This document shows, piece after piece, positions 1 to 8,528 of a DNA stretch of 64,000 nucleotides. Source of the stretch: Janthinobacterium violaceinigrum (GTDB taxonomy: Bacteria > Pseudomonadota > Gammaproteobacteria > Burkholderiales > Burkholderiaceae_D). Where the stretch lies: assembly GCF_009208555.1 (NCBI RefSeq), contig NZ_WFLI01000012.1, positions 62,001 through 126,000 of the forward strand, read 5' to 3'. The notes beneath the pieces are model-generated. The model searched no databases and was not told the origin of the DNA. It saw only the letters and a list, made by a program, of their open reading frames with translations. The position numbers and the translations under genes were made by a program. Each line of letters begins with the position of its first letter. Positions within the stretch are counted from its first letter, which is position 1.

Positions 1-85
1 ACAGATAGGCGCTGACGGCCAGTCCCAGTCCGAAAATCACGGCCGAGACGACAGGCAGCGCCCATATCTTGCGTTTGATGCTCAT
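1..85 (-). CDS. N-terminus of a chemoreceptor-like membrane protein (partial)
   Basis: Only the first 28 codons are inside the window; the gene runs off the left edge. The ATG at 83-85 has a good ribosome-binding site (AGGAGACAGCA) just upstream. The peptide starts MSIKRKIWALPVV and continues as one hydrophobic segment of about 18 residues, the usual N-terminal anchor of methyl-accepting chemotaxis proteins. It lies 61 bases downstream of a periplasmic binding-protein gene in the same direction, which would fit a receptor reading a periplasmic ligand. With so few residues the chemoreceptor assignment is an inference; a sensor kinase or another anchored protein is possible. Confidence 0.5.
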   Translation of the reverse strand, partial: MSIKRKIWALPVVSAVIFGLGLAVSAYL

Positions 86-146
86 TGCTGTCTCCTGATG
101 TTGATCGATTGTCGGGCCGCCGCATGGCGTGCGGCCCGAGCCGGCT

Positions 147-554
147 TTATGGCGCCGTCAGCACCACTTTGACGGTGCCGTCGACGGCACTCTTTTCGAT
201 ATAGCCGATGGCTTTCGGATCGGCCGCAACGGCCTTCTTCACGTCCGCGCTATTGGCCACTTCCTTCGGCAAGGTCGCCTTGCCCGTGAAGACCAGCTTG
301 GACCACAGGGCCTTCGCCTGCGACGGCTCCTTGTCTGTCACCTTCTTGTAGAACTCGGCGCGCACGGGGGCACTTTCCGGCTGGTCGATCGGCGTCATGG
401 CCGTCGATTTACCGAGGAAAAACTGCGCCACCTGTTCATTCGTCATGGCGCCGGCGGCGCTCTTCGGATTGACCACCACGACCACTTCGGCCATGGCAGG
501 AACGGCGGTCGACAGTGCCAGCAAGGCAGCCACATTTGCAATAAATGGTTTCAT
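147..554 (-). CDS. Small periplasmic phosphate-binding-like (PstS-type) protein
   Basis: A 135-residue protein with a clear signal peptide (MKPFIANVAALLALSTAVPAMA, cleaved near residue 22) followed by a short PBP-like domain with the pattern NPKSAAGAMTNEQVAQFFLGK near its start. Such short stand-alone domains are usually annotated as phosphate ABC transporter substrate-binding proteins, but at this length the protein is about half of a true PstS, and no permease or ATPase is nearby. The ATG at 554 was chosen because the signal peptide starts there and a GGAGCGCCGC site precedes it. It follows the porin gene by 10 bases and precedes the chemoreceptor-like gene, so the three are likely one transcript. 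Real ligand unknown. Confidence 0.8.
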   Translation of the reverse strand: MKPFIANVAALLALSTAVPAMAEVVVVVNPKSAAGAMTNEQVAQFFLGKSTAMTPIDQPESAPVRAEFYKKVTDKEPSQAKALWSKLVFTGKATLPKEVANSADVKKAVAADPKAIGYIEKSAVDGTVKVVLTAP

Positions 555-564
555 GCGGCGCTCC

Positions 565-1827
565 TCAGAAAACGAAATCGATGGCGGCGGCAGCCACCGT
601 GACGGGACCATGGAAGCCTGGCTTGGCTTGCACGAACAGGCCCGGGCCATTCTTCGGCTTGATACGGTCGATCTGCACCTTCAGGGCGGCCGAACGGTGG
701 AAGTCCCAGCGCACGCCGATGCTGTCCGTCGACTGCTCCAGCTGGTTGCGCATATAGGCCAGGGTATCGACGCCGGCCGACAGGGCGCGCAGGGTCGGCG
801 TGCAGGCGGCCGGATAGCCGGCAGGACAGGCGGCAGGCACGGTGTTGTTCACGCGGCCATCGGCCTTCAGGCTGGCGTGGCTGTAGTACGGCAGAAAAGC
901 GCCCATGCGATAGCCGCCCATAACGTACCACGAGGTGCTGTCGCTGACATAGCTGTCCGTCTTGCGCTTCGCATATTCCGACTGCACCAGCACGTTGTTC
1001 CAGTCCAGGCCCAGGCCCACGGACGTGAACGATGCCTTCTTGTCCTTCACTTCCAGCGCATCGGCCAGGGCGCCCAGCTGGGCGATCCTGTAGCCGCTGC
1101 CAGCCGCGCGCAGGCTGCCCATCAAGGTATTCAGGCTGGGCGAATCGTTGATCGTCAGCCTGGTCTCGGCCCGGCCGAAGCGCACGGTGACGGGGCCATG
1201 CTCGGCCACCACGTTGAGGGCGACGATGGACTTGCCTTCCACCTGCACGGTCGAATCGGGACCCGTGGCCAGGGTGGCCTTGGTGCGGCCCAGCGCCAGC
1301 TGCGTGGTGATGCTGGTATCGCCCGCGCTGAACTGGTAGGTGCCGTCGATGCCGTCGATGCTGTTGAGGGGAACCTGCGAATACATTTCGCCGGGCGGGC
1401 GCAGCATGGTGTTCGCATAGCCCACGTTGCGGTAATCGGAAATCATGAAGACGGGCAGGCCCATGCGGCCGACGCGCACACTGAAGCTGTCCGACACCTT
1501 GGCCTTGGCGAAGGCCCACGCCAGCTCCGCGCCGAAATCATCCTCGCCATCCTTGCGCGCCAGTCCCTGCACGGTGGCCGACAGCCACGGGTTGACGGTG
1601 ACATTGGCCTGCAAGCCCAGGTTGGAATCGACACCCGTGCGCGCAGTGCGGCCGGCGCCGGCAGCCTGGTTCGGGCGCACAAACTGCGCGTTGTCGGTAT
1701 CGGCCATGGTCAGGGCGGCACTGCCGTAACCGCTGATCTTGACGGCGGGGCCGATGGCCTCTTCGGCATAGGCATGGCTGATGGCCAGGGGCATGGCCAG
1801 CAGGAAAATCAGGACGTGTTTATTCAT
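565..1827 (-). CDS. Outer-membrane porin-like beta-barrel protein
   Basis: A 420-residue protein beginning MNKHVLIFLLAMPLA, with a signal peptide ending near AYA (about residue 21). The mature part is rich in alternating hydrophobic/polar stretches and aromatic pairs and ends in ...IDFVF, the C-terminal phenylalanine typical of proteins assembled by the Bam complex. No single porin family could be named with certainty; it resembles the long porin-like proteins found next to small phosphate-binding-like proteins in betaproteobacteria. It is the first gene of the run porin, binding protein, chemoreceptor. An ATG further upstream in frame at 1929 is rejected because it lies before the signal peptide. 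Confidence 0.75.
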   Translation of the reverse strand: MNKHVLIFLLAMPLAISHAYAEEAIGPAVKISGYGSAALTMADTDNAQFVRPNQAAGAGRTARTGVDSNLGLQANVTVNPWLSATVQGLARKDGEDDFGAELAWAFAKAKVSDSFSVRVGRMGLPVFMISDYRNVGYANTMLRPPGEMYSQVPLNSIDGIDGTYQFSAGDTSITTQLALGRTKATLATGPDSTVQVEGKSIVALNVVAEHGPVTVRFGRAETRLTINDSPSLNTLMGSLRAAGSGYRIAQLGALADALEVKDKKASFTSVGLGLDWNNVLVQSEYAKRKTDSYVSDSTSWYVMGGYRMGAFLPYYSHASLKADGRVNNTVPAACPAGYPAACTPTLRALSAGVDTLAYMRNQLEQSTDSIGVRWDFHRSAALKVQIDRIKPKNGPGLFVQAKPGFHGPVTVAAAAIDFVF

Positions 1828-1961
1828 AGTAATTAAATACCCGTAGCGGTGAACATTAATCGTGGAGTGGACTCGAGGTCGATGGCTCACCGGCCGTGAA
1901 AGGCCGGGTCCGTTTTTTCGCGCCGCCATCGCCTTGGGCGTGTATGGCGGCGTGACCAGTG

Positions 1962-1994
1962 AGTAAAACCATGCTACAGAGAAAAGGTTTTACT
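1962..1994. repeat. Dyad AGTAAAACC-N15-GGTTTTACT upstream of the porin
   Basis: Perfect 9-base arms (1962-1970 and 1986-1994) separated by 15 bases, about 135 bases upstream of the porin start. It could be an operator for this operon. The rest of the gap 1828-2176 holds no gene I can support; it is AT-richer near 2040-2130, as expected of a promoter region. Confidence 0.5.
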
Positions 1995-2176
1995 TTGGAA
2001 AGTTTTCTGGAGGCAATGAGCGAATTCGCCCATTTTCAGGGAAAAAGCACGCGTTCTAGAGGGGTTTATCTAAATAGCACGCCGTGCAAAACCACACTTT
2101 CACTATACTTTTCATACACTTATGGATAATTCAAGACGGAAAGGACTCCGTGGAATGGAGCAGTCCTTCACGCATG

Positions 2177-2214
2177 AAAAAAGCGCCGCCCGCGCGAATA
2201 TCGCGGGCGGCGCC
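2177..2214 (-). terminator. Rho-independent terminator of the paa block
   Basis: On the minus strand a 12-base perfect stem (GCGCCGCCCGCG type; arms at 2183-2194 and 2202-2213) with a 7-base loop is followed directly by six T. It lies 27 bases after the paaZ stop and would end the long paa transcript. Confidence 0.9.
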
Positions 2215-2240
2215 GTTCCAGCCAGTCCAGCCGGAAACGC

Positions 2241-4292
2241 TTATTCGCGCTTCGACACCAGGGTCAGGATGTCGTAGCTGGCCACCAGTTCTTCATTCTG
2301 GTTGGTCACCTGCACGTCCCACGCCACCACGCCCTGCCCCACGCCAAACACGTCCTTGCGGTTGCGATCGACCTTGCGCTTGCACGTCAGGCGCGCGCGG
2401 ATGGTGTCGCCGATGGCGACGGGCGCGACGAAGCGCAGGTTGTCCAGGCCGTAGTTGGCCAGCACGGGCCCCACGCCGGGCGAGACGAACAGGCCGGCGG
2501 CGGCCGACAGCACGAAGTAGCCGTGGGCGATGCGCTTGCCGAACTGCGATTCCTTGGCCGCGATTTCGTCGAAGTGCATGTAGAAGAAGTCGCCCGAGAT
2601 GCCGCCGAAGGCGACGATGTCCGCTTCGCTGACGGTGCGGCGGTGCGTGAGCAGCGAGTCGCCCGTCTTCAAGTCCTCGAAGTGCTTGCGGAACGGGTGG
2701 ATCGGGCTTTCGTTGACGTCCGCGCCGCGCACGTACTCGCCCGTGATGGCCGCCAGCATGGTCGGCGAGCCTTGCACGGCCGCCCGTTGCAGGTAATGGC
2801 GCACGGCGCGCACGCCGCCCAGCTCTTCGCCGCCGCCCGCGCGGCCAGGGCCGCCGTGCTTCAGCTGCGGCAAGGGCGAGCCATGGCCCGTCGAATCGAC
2901 GGACGCCACGCGCTCGAGCACGTGCACGCGGCCATGCGTGGCCGCCACTTGCGGCACCACGCGCGCGGCGATCTTAGGATCGCGCGTCACCAGGGTGCTT
3001 ACCAGGCTGCCCTTGCCGCGCGCGGCCAGGGCCAGCGCCTCATCGACCTCCTTGTAACCCATCATGGTGCTGACGGGACCGAACGCTTCCACGTCATGCA
3101 CGGCGTCGTTGCCAAAGGCGTCGCGGCACAGCAGCAGGGTCGGCGAGAAGAAGCTGCCATCTTGAGCGCCATCGCCCAGCGGGTTGAAGCCGTCGGCCGC
3201 GCCAAACACCACCTCGTTACCCTGCGACAGGGTGGCGACGCGCTCGGCCACGTCGTTCTGCTGCTCTTTCGAGGCCAGCGCGCCCATGCGCACGCCGTCG
3301 ATGGACGGGTCGCCCACCACCACCTTGGCCAGGCGTTCGCGCAAGCGCGTGCCGACGGCATCCATCAGGTGCTCGGGCACGATGATACGGCGGATGGCCG
3401 TGCACTTCTGGCCCGACTTGCCCGTCATCTCGCGCACGACTTCCTTGACGAACAGGTCGAATTCCACGTCGTCCGGCGTGACGTCCGGCGCCAGGATGGC
3501 GCAGTTGAGCGAATCGGCTTCGCCGTTGAACGGCACGGACTGGGCGATCAGGTTCGGATTGGTGCGCAGCTTGGCAGCCGTGGCGGCCGATCCCGTGAAG
3601 GTGACGAAATCCTGGCCATTCAAGCGGTCCAGCAAGTCGCCCGTGGAACCGATCACCAGCTGCAAACTGCCGGCCGGCAGCAAACCCGATTCGTGCATCA
3701 TGCGCACGACGGCTTGCGTCAGGTAGCTCGTCGCCGTGGCCGGCTTGGCGATGCAGGGCATCGCCGCCAGGAAGCTGGGCGCGAATTTTTCCAGCAAACC
3801 CCAGATGGGGAAATTGAAGGCGTTGATGTGCACGGCCAGGCCGCCGCGCGGCACCAGGATGTGCGTGCCGGCGAAACCGCCCTTTTTGCCCAGCGCGATG
3901 GCCGGGCCTTCATGCAGCACGTTCGACGACGGCAGCTCGTTGCTGCCCATGCTGGCGTAGGCGAACAGGGTGCCCGTGCCGCCCTCGATGTCGACCCAGC
4001 TGTCTGCGCGCGTGGCGCCCGACAGGTGCGAGATCGCATACAGCTCTTCCTTGCGCTCGACCAGGTACAGGGCCAGCGCCTTCAGGCGCGCGGCGCGCTG
4101 CTGGAAGTCCAGCGCCATCAGGCCCGGTACGCCCGTCTTGCGCGCATACGTGACGGCTTCGTCGAAGTCGATCTTTTCCCCGTGCGTGTGATAGATGACA
4201 CGGTTGTTCAAGGCGCTGTGCAGGGGCACGGCGGCGCTTTCGCCCAGCCAGCGGCCGGCGATCAGGCTTTGCAGCGTGGATATGTGAGCCAT
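2241..4292 (-). CDS. paaZ: PaaZ, bifunctional oxepin-CoA hydrolase / semialdehyde dehydrogenase
   Basis: A 683-residue two-domain enzyme. Residues 1 to about 520 are an aldehyde dehydrogenase with the general-base glutamate in FNGEAD (E258) and the nucleophile in SGQKC (C297). The C-terminal part (about 535-683) is a MaoC-type hot-dog hydratase with the catalytic pair in SGDFFYMHF (D568, H573). In the paa pathway the hydratase opens oxepin-CoA and the dehydrogenase oxidises the resulting 3-oxo-5,6-dehydrosuberyl-CoA semialdehyde. Length matches the E. coli enzyme (681). The ATG has GGAGAAACCAC upstream. It is the last gene of the cluster, before a strong terminator. Both active sites are intact, so the fusion appears fully functional. 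Confidence 0.97.
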   Translation of the reverse strand: MAHISTLQSLIAGRWLGESAAVPLHSALNNRVIYHTHGEKIDFDEAVTYARKTGVPGLMALDFQQRAARLKALALYLVERKEELYAISHLSGATRADSWVDIEGGTGTLFAYASMGSNELPSSNVLHEGPAIALGKKGGFAGTHILVPRGGLAVHINAFNFPIWGLLEKFAPSFLAAMPCIAKPATATSYLTQAVVRMMHESGLLPAGSLQLVIGSTGDLLDRLNGQDFVTFTGSAATAAKLRTNPNLIAQSVPFNGEADSLNCAILAPDVTPDDVEFDLFVKEVVREMTGKSGQKCTAIRRIIVPEHLMDAVGTRLRERLAKVVVGDPSIDGVRMGALASKEQQNDVAERVATLSQGNEVVFGAADGFNPLGDGAQDGSFFSPTLLLCRDAFGNDAVHDVEAFGPVSTMMGYKEVDEALALAARGKGSLVSTLVTRDPKIAARVVPQVAATHGRVHVLERVASVDSTGHGSPLPQLKHGGPGRAGGGEELGGVRAVRHYLQRAAVQGSPTMLAAITGEYVRGADVNESPIHPFRKHFEDLKTGDSLLTHRRTVSEADIVAFGGISGDFFYMHFDEIAAKESQFGKRIAHGYFVLSAAAGLFVSPGVGPVLANYGLDNLRFVAPVAIGDTIRARLTCKRKVDRNRKDVFGVGQGVVAWDVQVTNQNEELVASYDILTLVSKRE

Positions 4293-4334
4293 GTGGTTTC
4301 TCCGTAAAACAAAGGTGTTGGTGAGGTTGGTGGC

Positions 4335-4370
4335 GTCGGATTGCGCGGGGCACTGCCCCGCTGATCCGAC
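4335..4370 (-). repeat. Long hairpin between paaY and paaZ
   Basis: Outer arms GTCGGAT (4335-4341) and ATCCGAC (4364-4370) enclose inner arms GCGGGGCA (4345-4352) and TGCCCCGC (4354-4361). No T-run follows, so it is more likely an intercistronic processing or stability element than a terminator. Confidence 0.6.
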
Positions 4371-4386
4371 CTAGGCCCATGCTGGC

Positions 4387-5001
4387 TTACTGCGCTGCTG
4401 CGTTCTTGTGCAGATGCAGCGGCAAGGCCGATTCGAAATTCAGGCGCTGGCGATTTGCCTCGACTTCCGTCAGGGCTTCCACTTCGCGCATCGTGTGCAT
4501 GGAGCGCACGGCCAGTTCGTGGTACTGGCCCGTGCCCGAGCTTTTCCATTTGATTTCATCATCGGTGAGCATGCGCATCACCTTGGCCGGCGTGCCCACC
4601 ACCATGCTGCGCGGCGCGACGATCATGCCCGCCTTGACGAAACTCATGGCCGCGACGATGGAATCCTCGCCGATGATGGCGTTGTCCATCACCACCGCAT
4701 TCATGCCGACGAGCGCATTGCGGCCGATGCGGCAGCCGTGCAGCACAGCACCATGGCCGATATGGCCGTCGACTTCGACCACCGTGTCGCAGCCGGGAAA
4801 ACCGTGCATGACGCAGGTGTCCTGCAGGTTCGCGCCCTCTTCCAGTATCAGGCGGCCGAAGTCGCCGCGGATCGAGGCCAGCGGGCCGATATAGCAGCGC
4901 GGGCCGACGATCACGTCGCCGATCAGCACGGCCGACGGGTGCACGTAGGCGCTGGGGTGGACGACGGGGGTGACGCCGTTGATTTCGTAGACTTTGACCA
5001 T
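4387..5001 (-). CDS. paaY: PaaY, hexapeptide-repeat thioesterase of phenylacetate catabolism
   Basis: 204 residues, a left-handed beta-helix protein of the gamma-carbonic-anhydrase-like family: repeated hexapeptides such as [30 protein letters not shown] and [10 protein letters not shown]. In E. coli PaaY hydrolyses CoA adducts that form when ring-cleavage intermediates cyclise, keeping the pathway from stalling. The start at 5001 was chosen for GGAGAGTGAGT just upstream. It sits between the transporter genes and paaZ, all in one direction. Histidines for metal binding are present ([16 protein letters not shown]). Confidence 0.92.
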   Translation of the reverse strand: MVKVYEINGVTPVVHPSAYVHPSAVLIGDVIVGPRCYIGPLASIRGDFGRLILEEGANLQDTCVMHGFPGCDTVVEVDGHIGHGAVLHGCRIGRNALVGMNAVVMDNAIIGEDSIVAAMSFVKAGMIVAPRSMVVGTPAKVMRMLTDDEIKWKSSGTGQYHELAVRSMHTMREVEALTEVEANRQRLNFESALPLHLHKNAAAQ

Positions 5002-5054
5002 ACTCACTCTCCAATACAAATGCCGCGAAATCTATTTCTAGACGCAGCGTAGAG

Positions 5055-5099
5055 CTGGGGTCAGACGGGGACGCCGGGTCCCGACGGGTCTGCCCCCAG
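5055..5099. repeat. CTGGGGTCAGAC-type palindromic element, copy 1
   Basis: Arms CTGGGGTCAGAC (5055-5066) and GTCTGCCCCCAG (5088-5099) pair at 11 of 12 positions. The element lies in the gap between the LivF-type gene and paaY. A second copy with the same core is at 15355-15385. It looks like a dispersed intergenic palindrome. Confidence 0.65.
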
Positions 5100-5103
5100 A
5101 TTT

Positions 5104-5835
5104 TCACATGCCGAGATAAGCGCTTTGCACCTGCTCGTTATGCAGCAACTCGGGACCGGGGCCGGACAGCGTGATGGCGCCCGTCTCGATCACATAGCCC
5201 ACGTCGGCGATCGACAGCGCCGCATGCGCGTTCTGCTCGACGAGGAAGATGGTGATGCCCTGGTCGCGCAACTCGGCCACGATGCGGAAGATTTCCGCGA
5301 TCAGCAAGGGCGCCAGGCCCATGCTCGGCTCATCGAGCAGCAGCAGTTGCGGGCGGCCCATCAGCGCGCGCGCCATCGCCAGCATCTGCTGCTGCCCGCC
5401 GGAGAGCGTCCCGGCCAGCAGCAGGCGCTTTTCCTTCAGGATCGGGAACAGGCCGTACATGCGCTCCATGTCGCCCGCCACGTCCTGCGCAGGACGCGTG
5501 AAGGCGCCCAGGAGCAGATTGTCTTCCACCGTCATGGGGCCGAACACTTGCCGCCCTTCCGGCACCTGGCAAATACCGCTGCGCACACGCTTGTCCGCGC
5601 TCATGCGGCTCACGTCCTGGCCCGCGAAGGCAATGCTGCCGGCGCTGATCGGCTGCACGCCCGAGATGGCACGCAGCAGGGTGGTCTTGCCGGCGCCATT
5701 GGCGCCCACCAGCGCCACCAATTGGCCCTGGCGCACCTGCAGGTCGATGCCGTGCAGGGCCTGGATGCGGCCGTAATGGCTGGTCAGTCCCTGGATGTCG
5801 AGCACCAGCGGCGATTGAGGTTTTTCCATCATCAT
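5104..5835 (-). CDS. ABC transporter ATPase, LivF type
   Basis: 243 residues with Walker A GANGAGKTT, signature LSGGQQQ, Walker B LLLLDEPSMGLAP and the switch histidine region. The DEPSMGLAP form is typical of LivF, the second ATPase of branched-chain-amino-acid-type (HAAT) importers. Its ATG overlaps the stop of the preceding ATPase gene (ATGA), so the two are translationally coupled. The whole transporter lies inside the paa operon, between the thiolase gene and paaY, so its substrate is more likely phenylacetate or a related aromatic acid than leucine; this is inference from context. Confidence 0.93.
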   Translation of the reverse strand: MMMEKPQSPLVLDIQGLTSHYGRIQALHGIDLQVRQGQLVALVGANGAGKTTLLRAISGVQPISAGSIAFAGQDVSRMSADKRVRSGICQVPEGRQVFGPMTVEDNLLLGAFTRPAQDVAGDMERMYGLFPILKEKRLLLAGTLSGGQQQMLAMARALMGRPQLLLLDEPSMGLAPLLIAEIFRIVAELRDQGITIFLVEQNAHAALSIADVGYVIETGAITLSGPGPELLHNEQVQSAYLGM

Positions 5836-6587
5836 GCAGCCACTCCCAGATACGCTGCCACCACGTCGGGGTTGGCGCGCACTTCGGCGGCAGTCCCTTC
5901 GGCCAGCTTCTTGCCATAGTCGAGCACCAGGATATGGTCCGACAGATTCATCACCAGTTTCATGTCATGCTCGACCAGCACCACCGTCACGCCCGACTGC
6001 GCCACCTTGCGGATCAAGGCTTCGATTTCGCCCGTTTCCGTGTGGTTCAGGCCTGCGGCCGGTTCATCGAGCAGCAGCACCTTCGGCTTGGCCGCCAGCG
6101 CGCGGGCGATTTCCAGGCGTTTCAAGGCGCCGTACGACATCTGCCCCGCTTCGTCATCGATATGCCGGCCCACGCCGACGAATTCCATCAGGCCCGCCGC
6201 CTCGTCGCGGCAAGCCGCATCGGCGCGGCGCACGGACGGCAAGCGCAGCATGGAAGCGAACAGGTTCTGGTTCAGGCGCAGGTGCGCGCCCACCATCACG
6301 TTGTCGATGGCCGTCATGTTCATGCACACCTGCAGGTTCTGGAAGGTGCGGCTCATGCCGCGCCGCGCCAGCGCATCGGGCGACATGGCGGCCACGTTTT
6401 CGCCATTGAGCAGGATCTCGCCTTTGGTGGGCATGTACACGCCCGTGATCAGGTTGAACAGGGTCGTCTTGCCGGCGCCGTTCGGGCCGATCACGGAATG
6501 GATATTACCTTCCTTGACGGTAAAGCTCACGTCCTGCACCGCGTGCACACCGCCAAAGCTCTTGCTCAGATTGTTAATCGTCAGCAT
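5832..6587 (-). CDS. ABC transporter ATPase, LivG type
   Basis: 251 residues; Walker A GPNGAGKTT, Walker B LLLDEPAAGLNH and the LivG-type signature region MSYGALKRLEIARAL, in which the usual LSYG..R form is kept. LivG proteins form the ATPase heterodimer with LivF under two HAAT permeases. The start follows the permease stop by one base (TGAC ATG), and the stop overlaps the next start. Second-to-last subunit of the importer embedded in the paa cluster. Confidence 0.93.
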   Translation of the reverse strand: MLTINNLSKSFGGVHAVQDVSFTVKEGNIHSVIGPNGAGKTTLFNLITGVYMPTKGEILLNGENVAAMSPDALARRGMSRTFQNLQVCMNMTAIDNVMVGAHLRLNQNLFASMLRLPSVRRADAACRDEAAGLMEFVGVGRHIDDEAGQMSYGALKRLEIARALAAKPKVLLLDEPAAGLNHTETGEIEALIRKVAQSGVTVVLVEHDMKLVMNLSDHILVLDYGKKLAEGTAAEVRANPDVVAAYLGVAA

Positions 6588-6588
6588 G

Positions 6589-7572
6589 TCACACCTCCTG
6601 CGCGGATTTGACGGGCGCCTTGGGCGTGGCAGCCCGCTTGCGCGAACGGCTGGCCAGGCTGGGCACCAGGCCCTTGGGCATGAAGATCATGGTCGCCATG
6701 AGGATCACGCCAAACACCACCGTTTCCCAGCCTTCGAAACTGGACAGCAGTTGCGGCAGGATCGTCAGCAGGGCCGCACCGATGATGGAGCCGAAGATCG
6801 ACGCCATGCCGCCCACCACCACCATCGTCACAAGTTCGATCGAGTGGAAGAAGCCGGCCAGGTTGGGCGTGATGAAGCCGATATAGTGGGCGCTGATGCT
6901 GCCCGCGATGCTGGCGATGACGGCCGACAGCACGAACACGCGCACCTTGAAGCGGGTCGTGTCGACGCCCACCACGCGGGCCGCCACTTCCGAGCCGTGG
7001 ATGGCCTGCAGCGCGCGGCCGACGGGCGAATCGATCAGGTTCAGGGCCAGCCAGGTAACCAGCAACAACAGCACGGCACACACCAGGTACCACGATTTCT
7101 CGCCGGCGATTTCCAGGCCGGCCACCGTGAAGGCAGACACGCCGATGCCGTCCGGCCCGCCCGTCCATTGCGTCTCGTTGTTGATGACGATGGAAATGAT
7201 GATGCCCAGGCCCAGGGTCGCCATGGCCAGGGTATGGCCCTTGAGTTTCAGCACGGGGCGCGCCAGCAGCAGCGCCAGCAGGCCGGTGGCGACGGCGCCC
7301 GCCGCCAGCGCGGCCAGCGGCGGCCAGCCGTAGTGGGTGGTCAGCACGGCCGACGCATACGCGCCCAGGCCATAGAAACCGGCATGACCGAGGCTGATCT
7401 GCCCCGTGTAGCCCATCAACAGGTTCAGGCCGATGACGACGATGGCGTTCAGGGCGATGCGGATCGCCACGTCATAGTAGAACGCGTTGCTGAGGAACAG
7501 GGGCAGGATGGCCAGCACCAGGGCCAGCACCAGCAAGCCGCCGTGGCGCGAGCGTGTGAAAAAGTTGGTCAT
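6589..7572 (-). CDS. ABC transporter permease, LivM type
   Basis: 327 residues, mostly transmembrane (about 9-10 helices). It carries the family pattern GYTGQISLGHAGFYGLGAY near residue 55 and the conserved loop GSEVAARVVGVDTTRFKVRVF that contacts the ATPases. Its start overlaps the stop of the LivH-type gene (ATGA at 7569-7572). Forms the inner-membrane channel together with LivH. The basic C-terminal tail is soluble. Confidence 0.93.
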   Translation of the reverse strand: MTNFFTRSRHGGLLVLALVLAILPLFLSNAFYYDVAIRIALNAIVVIGLNLLMGYTGQISLGHAGFYGLGAYASAVLTTHYGWPPLAALAAGAVATGLLALLLARPVLKLKGHTLAMATLGLGIIISIVINNETQWTGGPDGIGVSAFTVAGLEIAGEKSWYLVCAVLLLLVTWLALNLIDSPVGRALQAIHGSEVAARVVGVDTTRFKVRVFVLSAVIASIAGSISAHYIGFITPNLAGFFHSIELVTMVVVGGMASIFGSIIGAALLTILPQLLSSFEGWETVVFGVILMATMIFMPKGLVPSLASRSRKRAATPKAPVKSAQEV

Positions 7573-8447
7573 ACTCGCTCCGAATTTTTAGCGCCAAACA
7601 AGCCTTGCGGCAGGAAGAACAGGATCAGCAGGATCAGCACGAAAGGCACGGCGTCCTTGTAGGCCGACGAAATGTAACCGGCCGTCATGGCTTCGGCGAT
7701 GCCCAGGATCAGGCCACCGGCAATGGCGCCCGCGCCGCCGCCCAGGCCACCGAGGACGGCGGCAACGAAGCCTTTCAGGCCCAGCATGATGCCCGCGTCA
7801 TACGAGGTATACGTGATTGGCGCGACGAGGATGCCGCCCGCCGCACCCAAGAGCGCCGACAGGCCGAACGAGAACAGCAGCACCTTGCGCGTATTGATGC
7901 CCACCAGTTGCGCGGCCAGCTTGTTGTGCGAGGTGGCCAGCATGGCCTTGCCCATCAGAGTGCGGCCAAAGAACCATCCCAGCACCAGCACGATGACAAC
8001 CGTCACGCCCAGCACCCACAGGCTTTGCGGCAGCAGGCTGGCGCCCAGGAATTCGATCGGCGCGTCGCCGGAAAAGGCCGGCAGCGCATGCGTATCCTTG
8101 CCCAGCCAGATTTGCACCAGGCCGCGCAGCACCAGCGAAGCGCCGATGGTGATGATCAAGAGGGTGATGACCTGCGCGTTTTGCGCCGGTTCGATCACGG
8201 TTTTTTCCATCAGTAGGCCAACGATACCCGTGGCGACGACGGCCAGGATGATGGCCAGCGGCAGCGGCACGCCGGCGGCCGACATCACGGCAGCCAGCAT
8301 CCCGCCCAGCATGATGAACTCGCCCTGGGCGAAGTTGATCACGCCGCTGGTGTTGTAGATGATGGTAAAGCCCAGCGCCGCCAGCGCATAGGCGGAACCG
8401 ACCGTCATCCCGGAATACAGAAATTGTAGAAATTGAGCGACTTCCAT
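7569..8447 (-). CDS. ABC transporter permease, LivH type
   Basis: 292 residues with about 8 membrane helices. The motif NFAQGEFIMLGGM near residue 38 and the ATPase-contact loop TSHNKLAAQLVGINTRKV around 190 identify the LivH branch of HAAT permeases. Preceded by the binding-protein gene, with a GC-rich hairpin in the gap, the usual arrangement when binding protein is made in excess of permease. Confidence 0.93.
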   Translation of the reverse strand: MEVAQFLQFLYSGMTVGSAYALAALGFTIIYNTSGVINFAQGEFIMLGGMLAAVMSAAGVPLPLAIILAVVATGIVGLLMEKTVIEPAQNAQVITLLIITIGASLVLRGLVQIWLGKDTHALPAFSGDAPIEFLGASLLPQSLWVLGVTVVIVLVLGWFFGRTLMGKAMLATSHNKLAAQLVGINTRKVLLFSFGLSALLGAAGGILVAPITYTSYDAGIMLGLKGFVAAVLGGLGGGAGAIAGGLILGIAEAMTAGYISSAYKDAVPFVLILLILFFLPQGLFGAKNSERV

Positions 8448-8470
8448 GGTGTCTCCATTATGTTCGGCTG

Positions 8471-8502
8471 CGCGCGGGCCGCCGTCGAGGGCAGCCCGCG
8501 CG
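8471..8502 (-). repeat. GC-rich stem-loop between binding protein and permease genes
   Basis: Arms CGCGCGGGC (8471-8479) and GCCCGCGCG (8494-8502), loop 14 bases, no T-run. Located just after the binding-protein stop. Such hairpins commonly protect the upstream message from 3' exonucleases and give excess binding protein; inferred here. Confidence 0.6.
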
Positions 8503-8528
8503 GGTACTTCCGACTTACCTTCTCGAAC

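Noticed and set aside
397..1836. Long plus-strand frame of 479 codons opposite the porin
   Set aside because: Antisense to a clear signal-peptide and beta-barrel gene; product is His/Arg/Ala-rich with no motif, the usual shadow in GC-rich DNA.
2523..4307. Plus-strand frame of 594 codons opposite paaZ
   Set aside because: Antisense of an enzyme with both active sites intact; no domain or ribosome-binding site.
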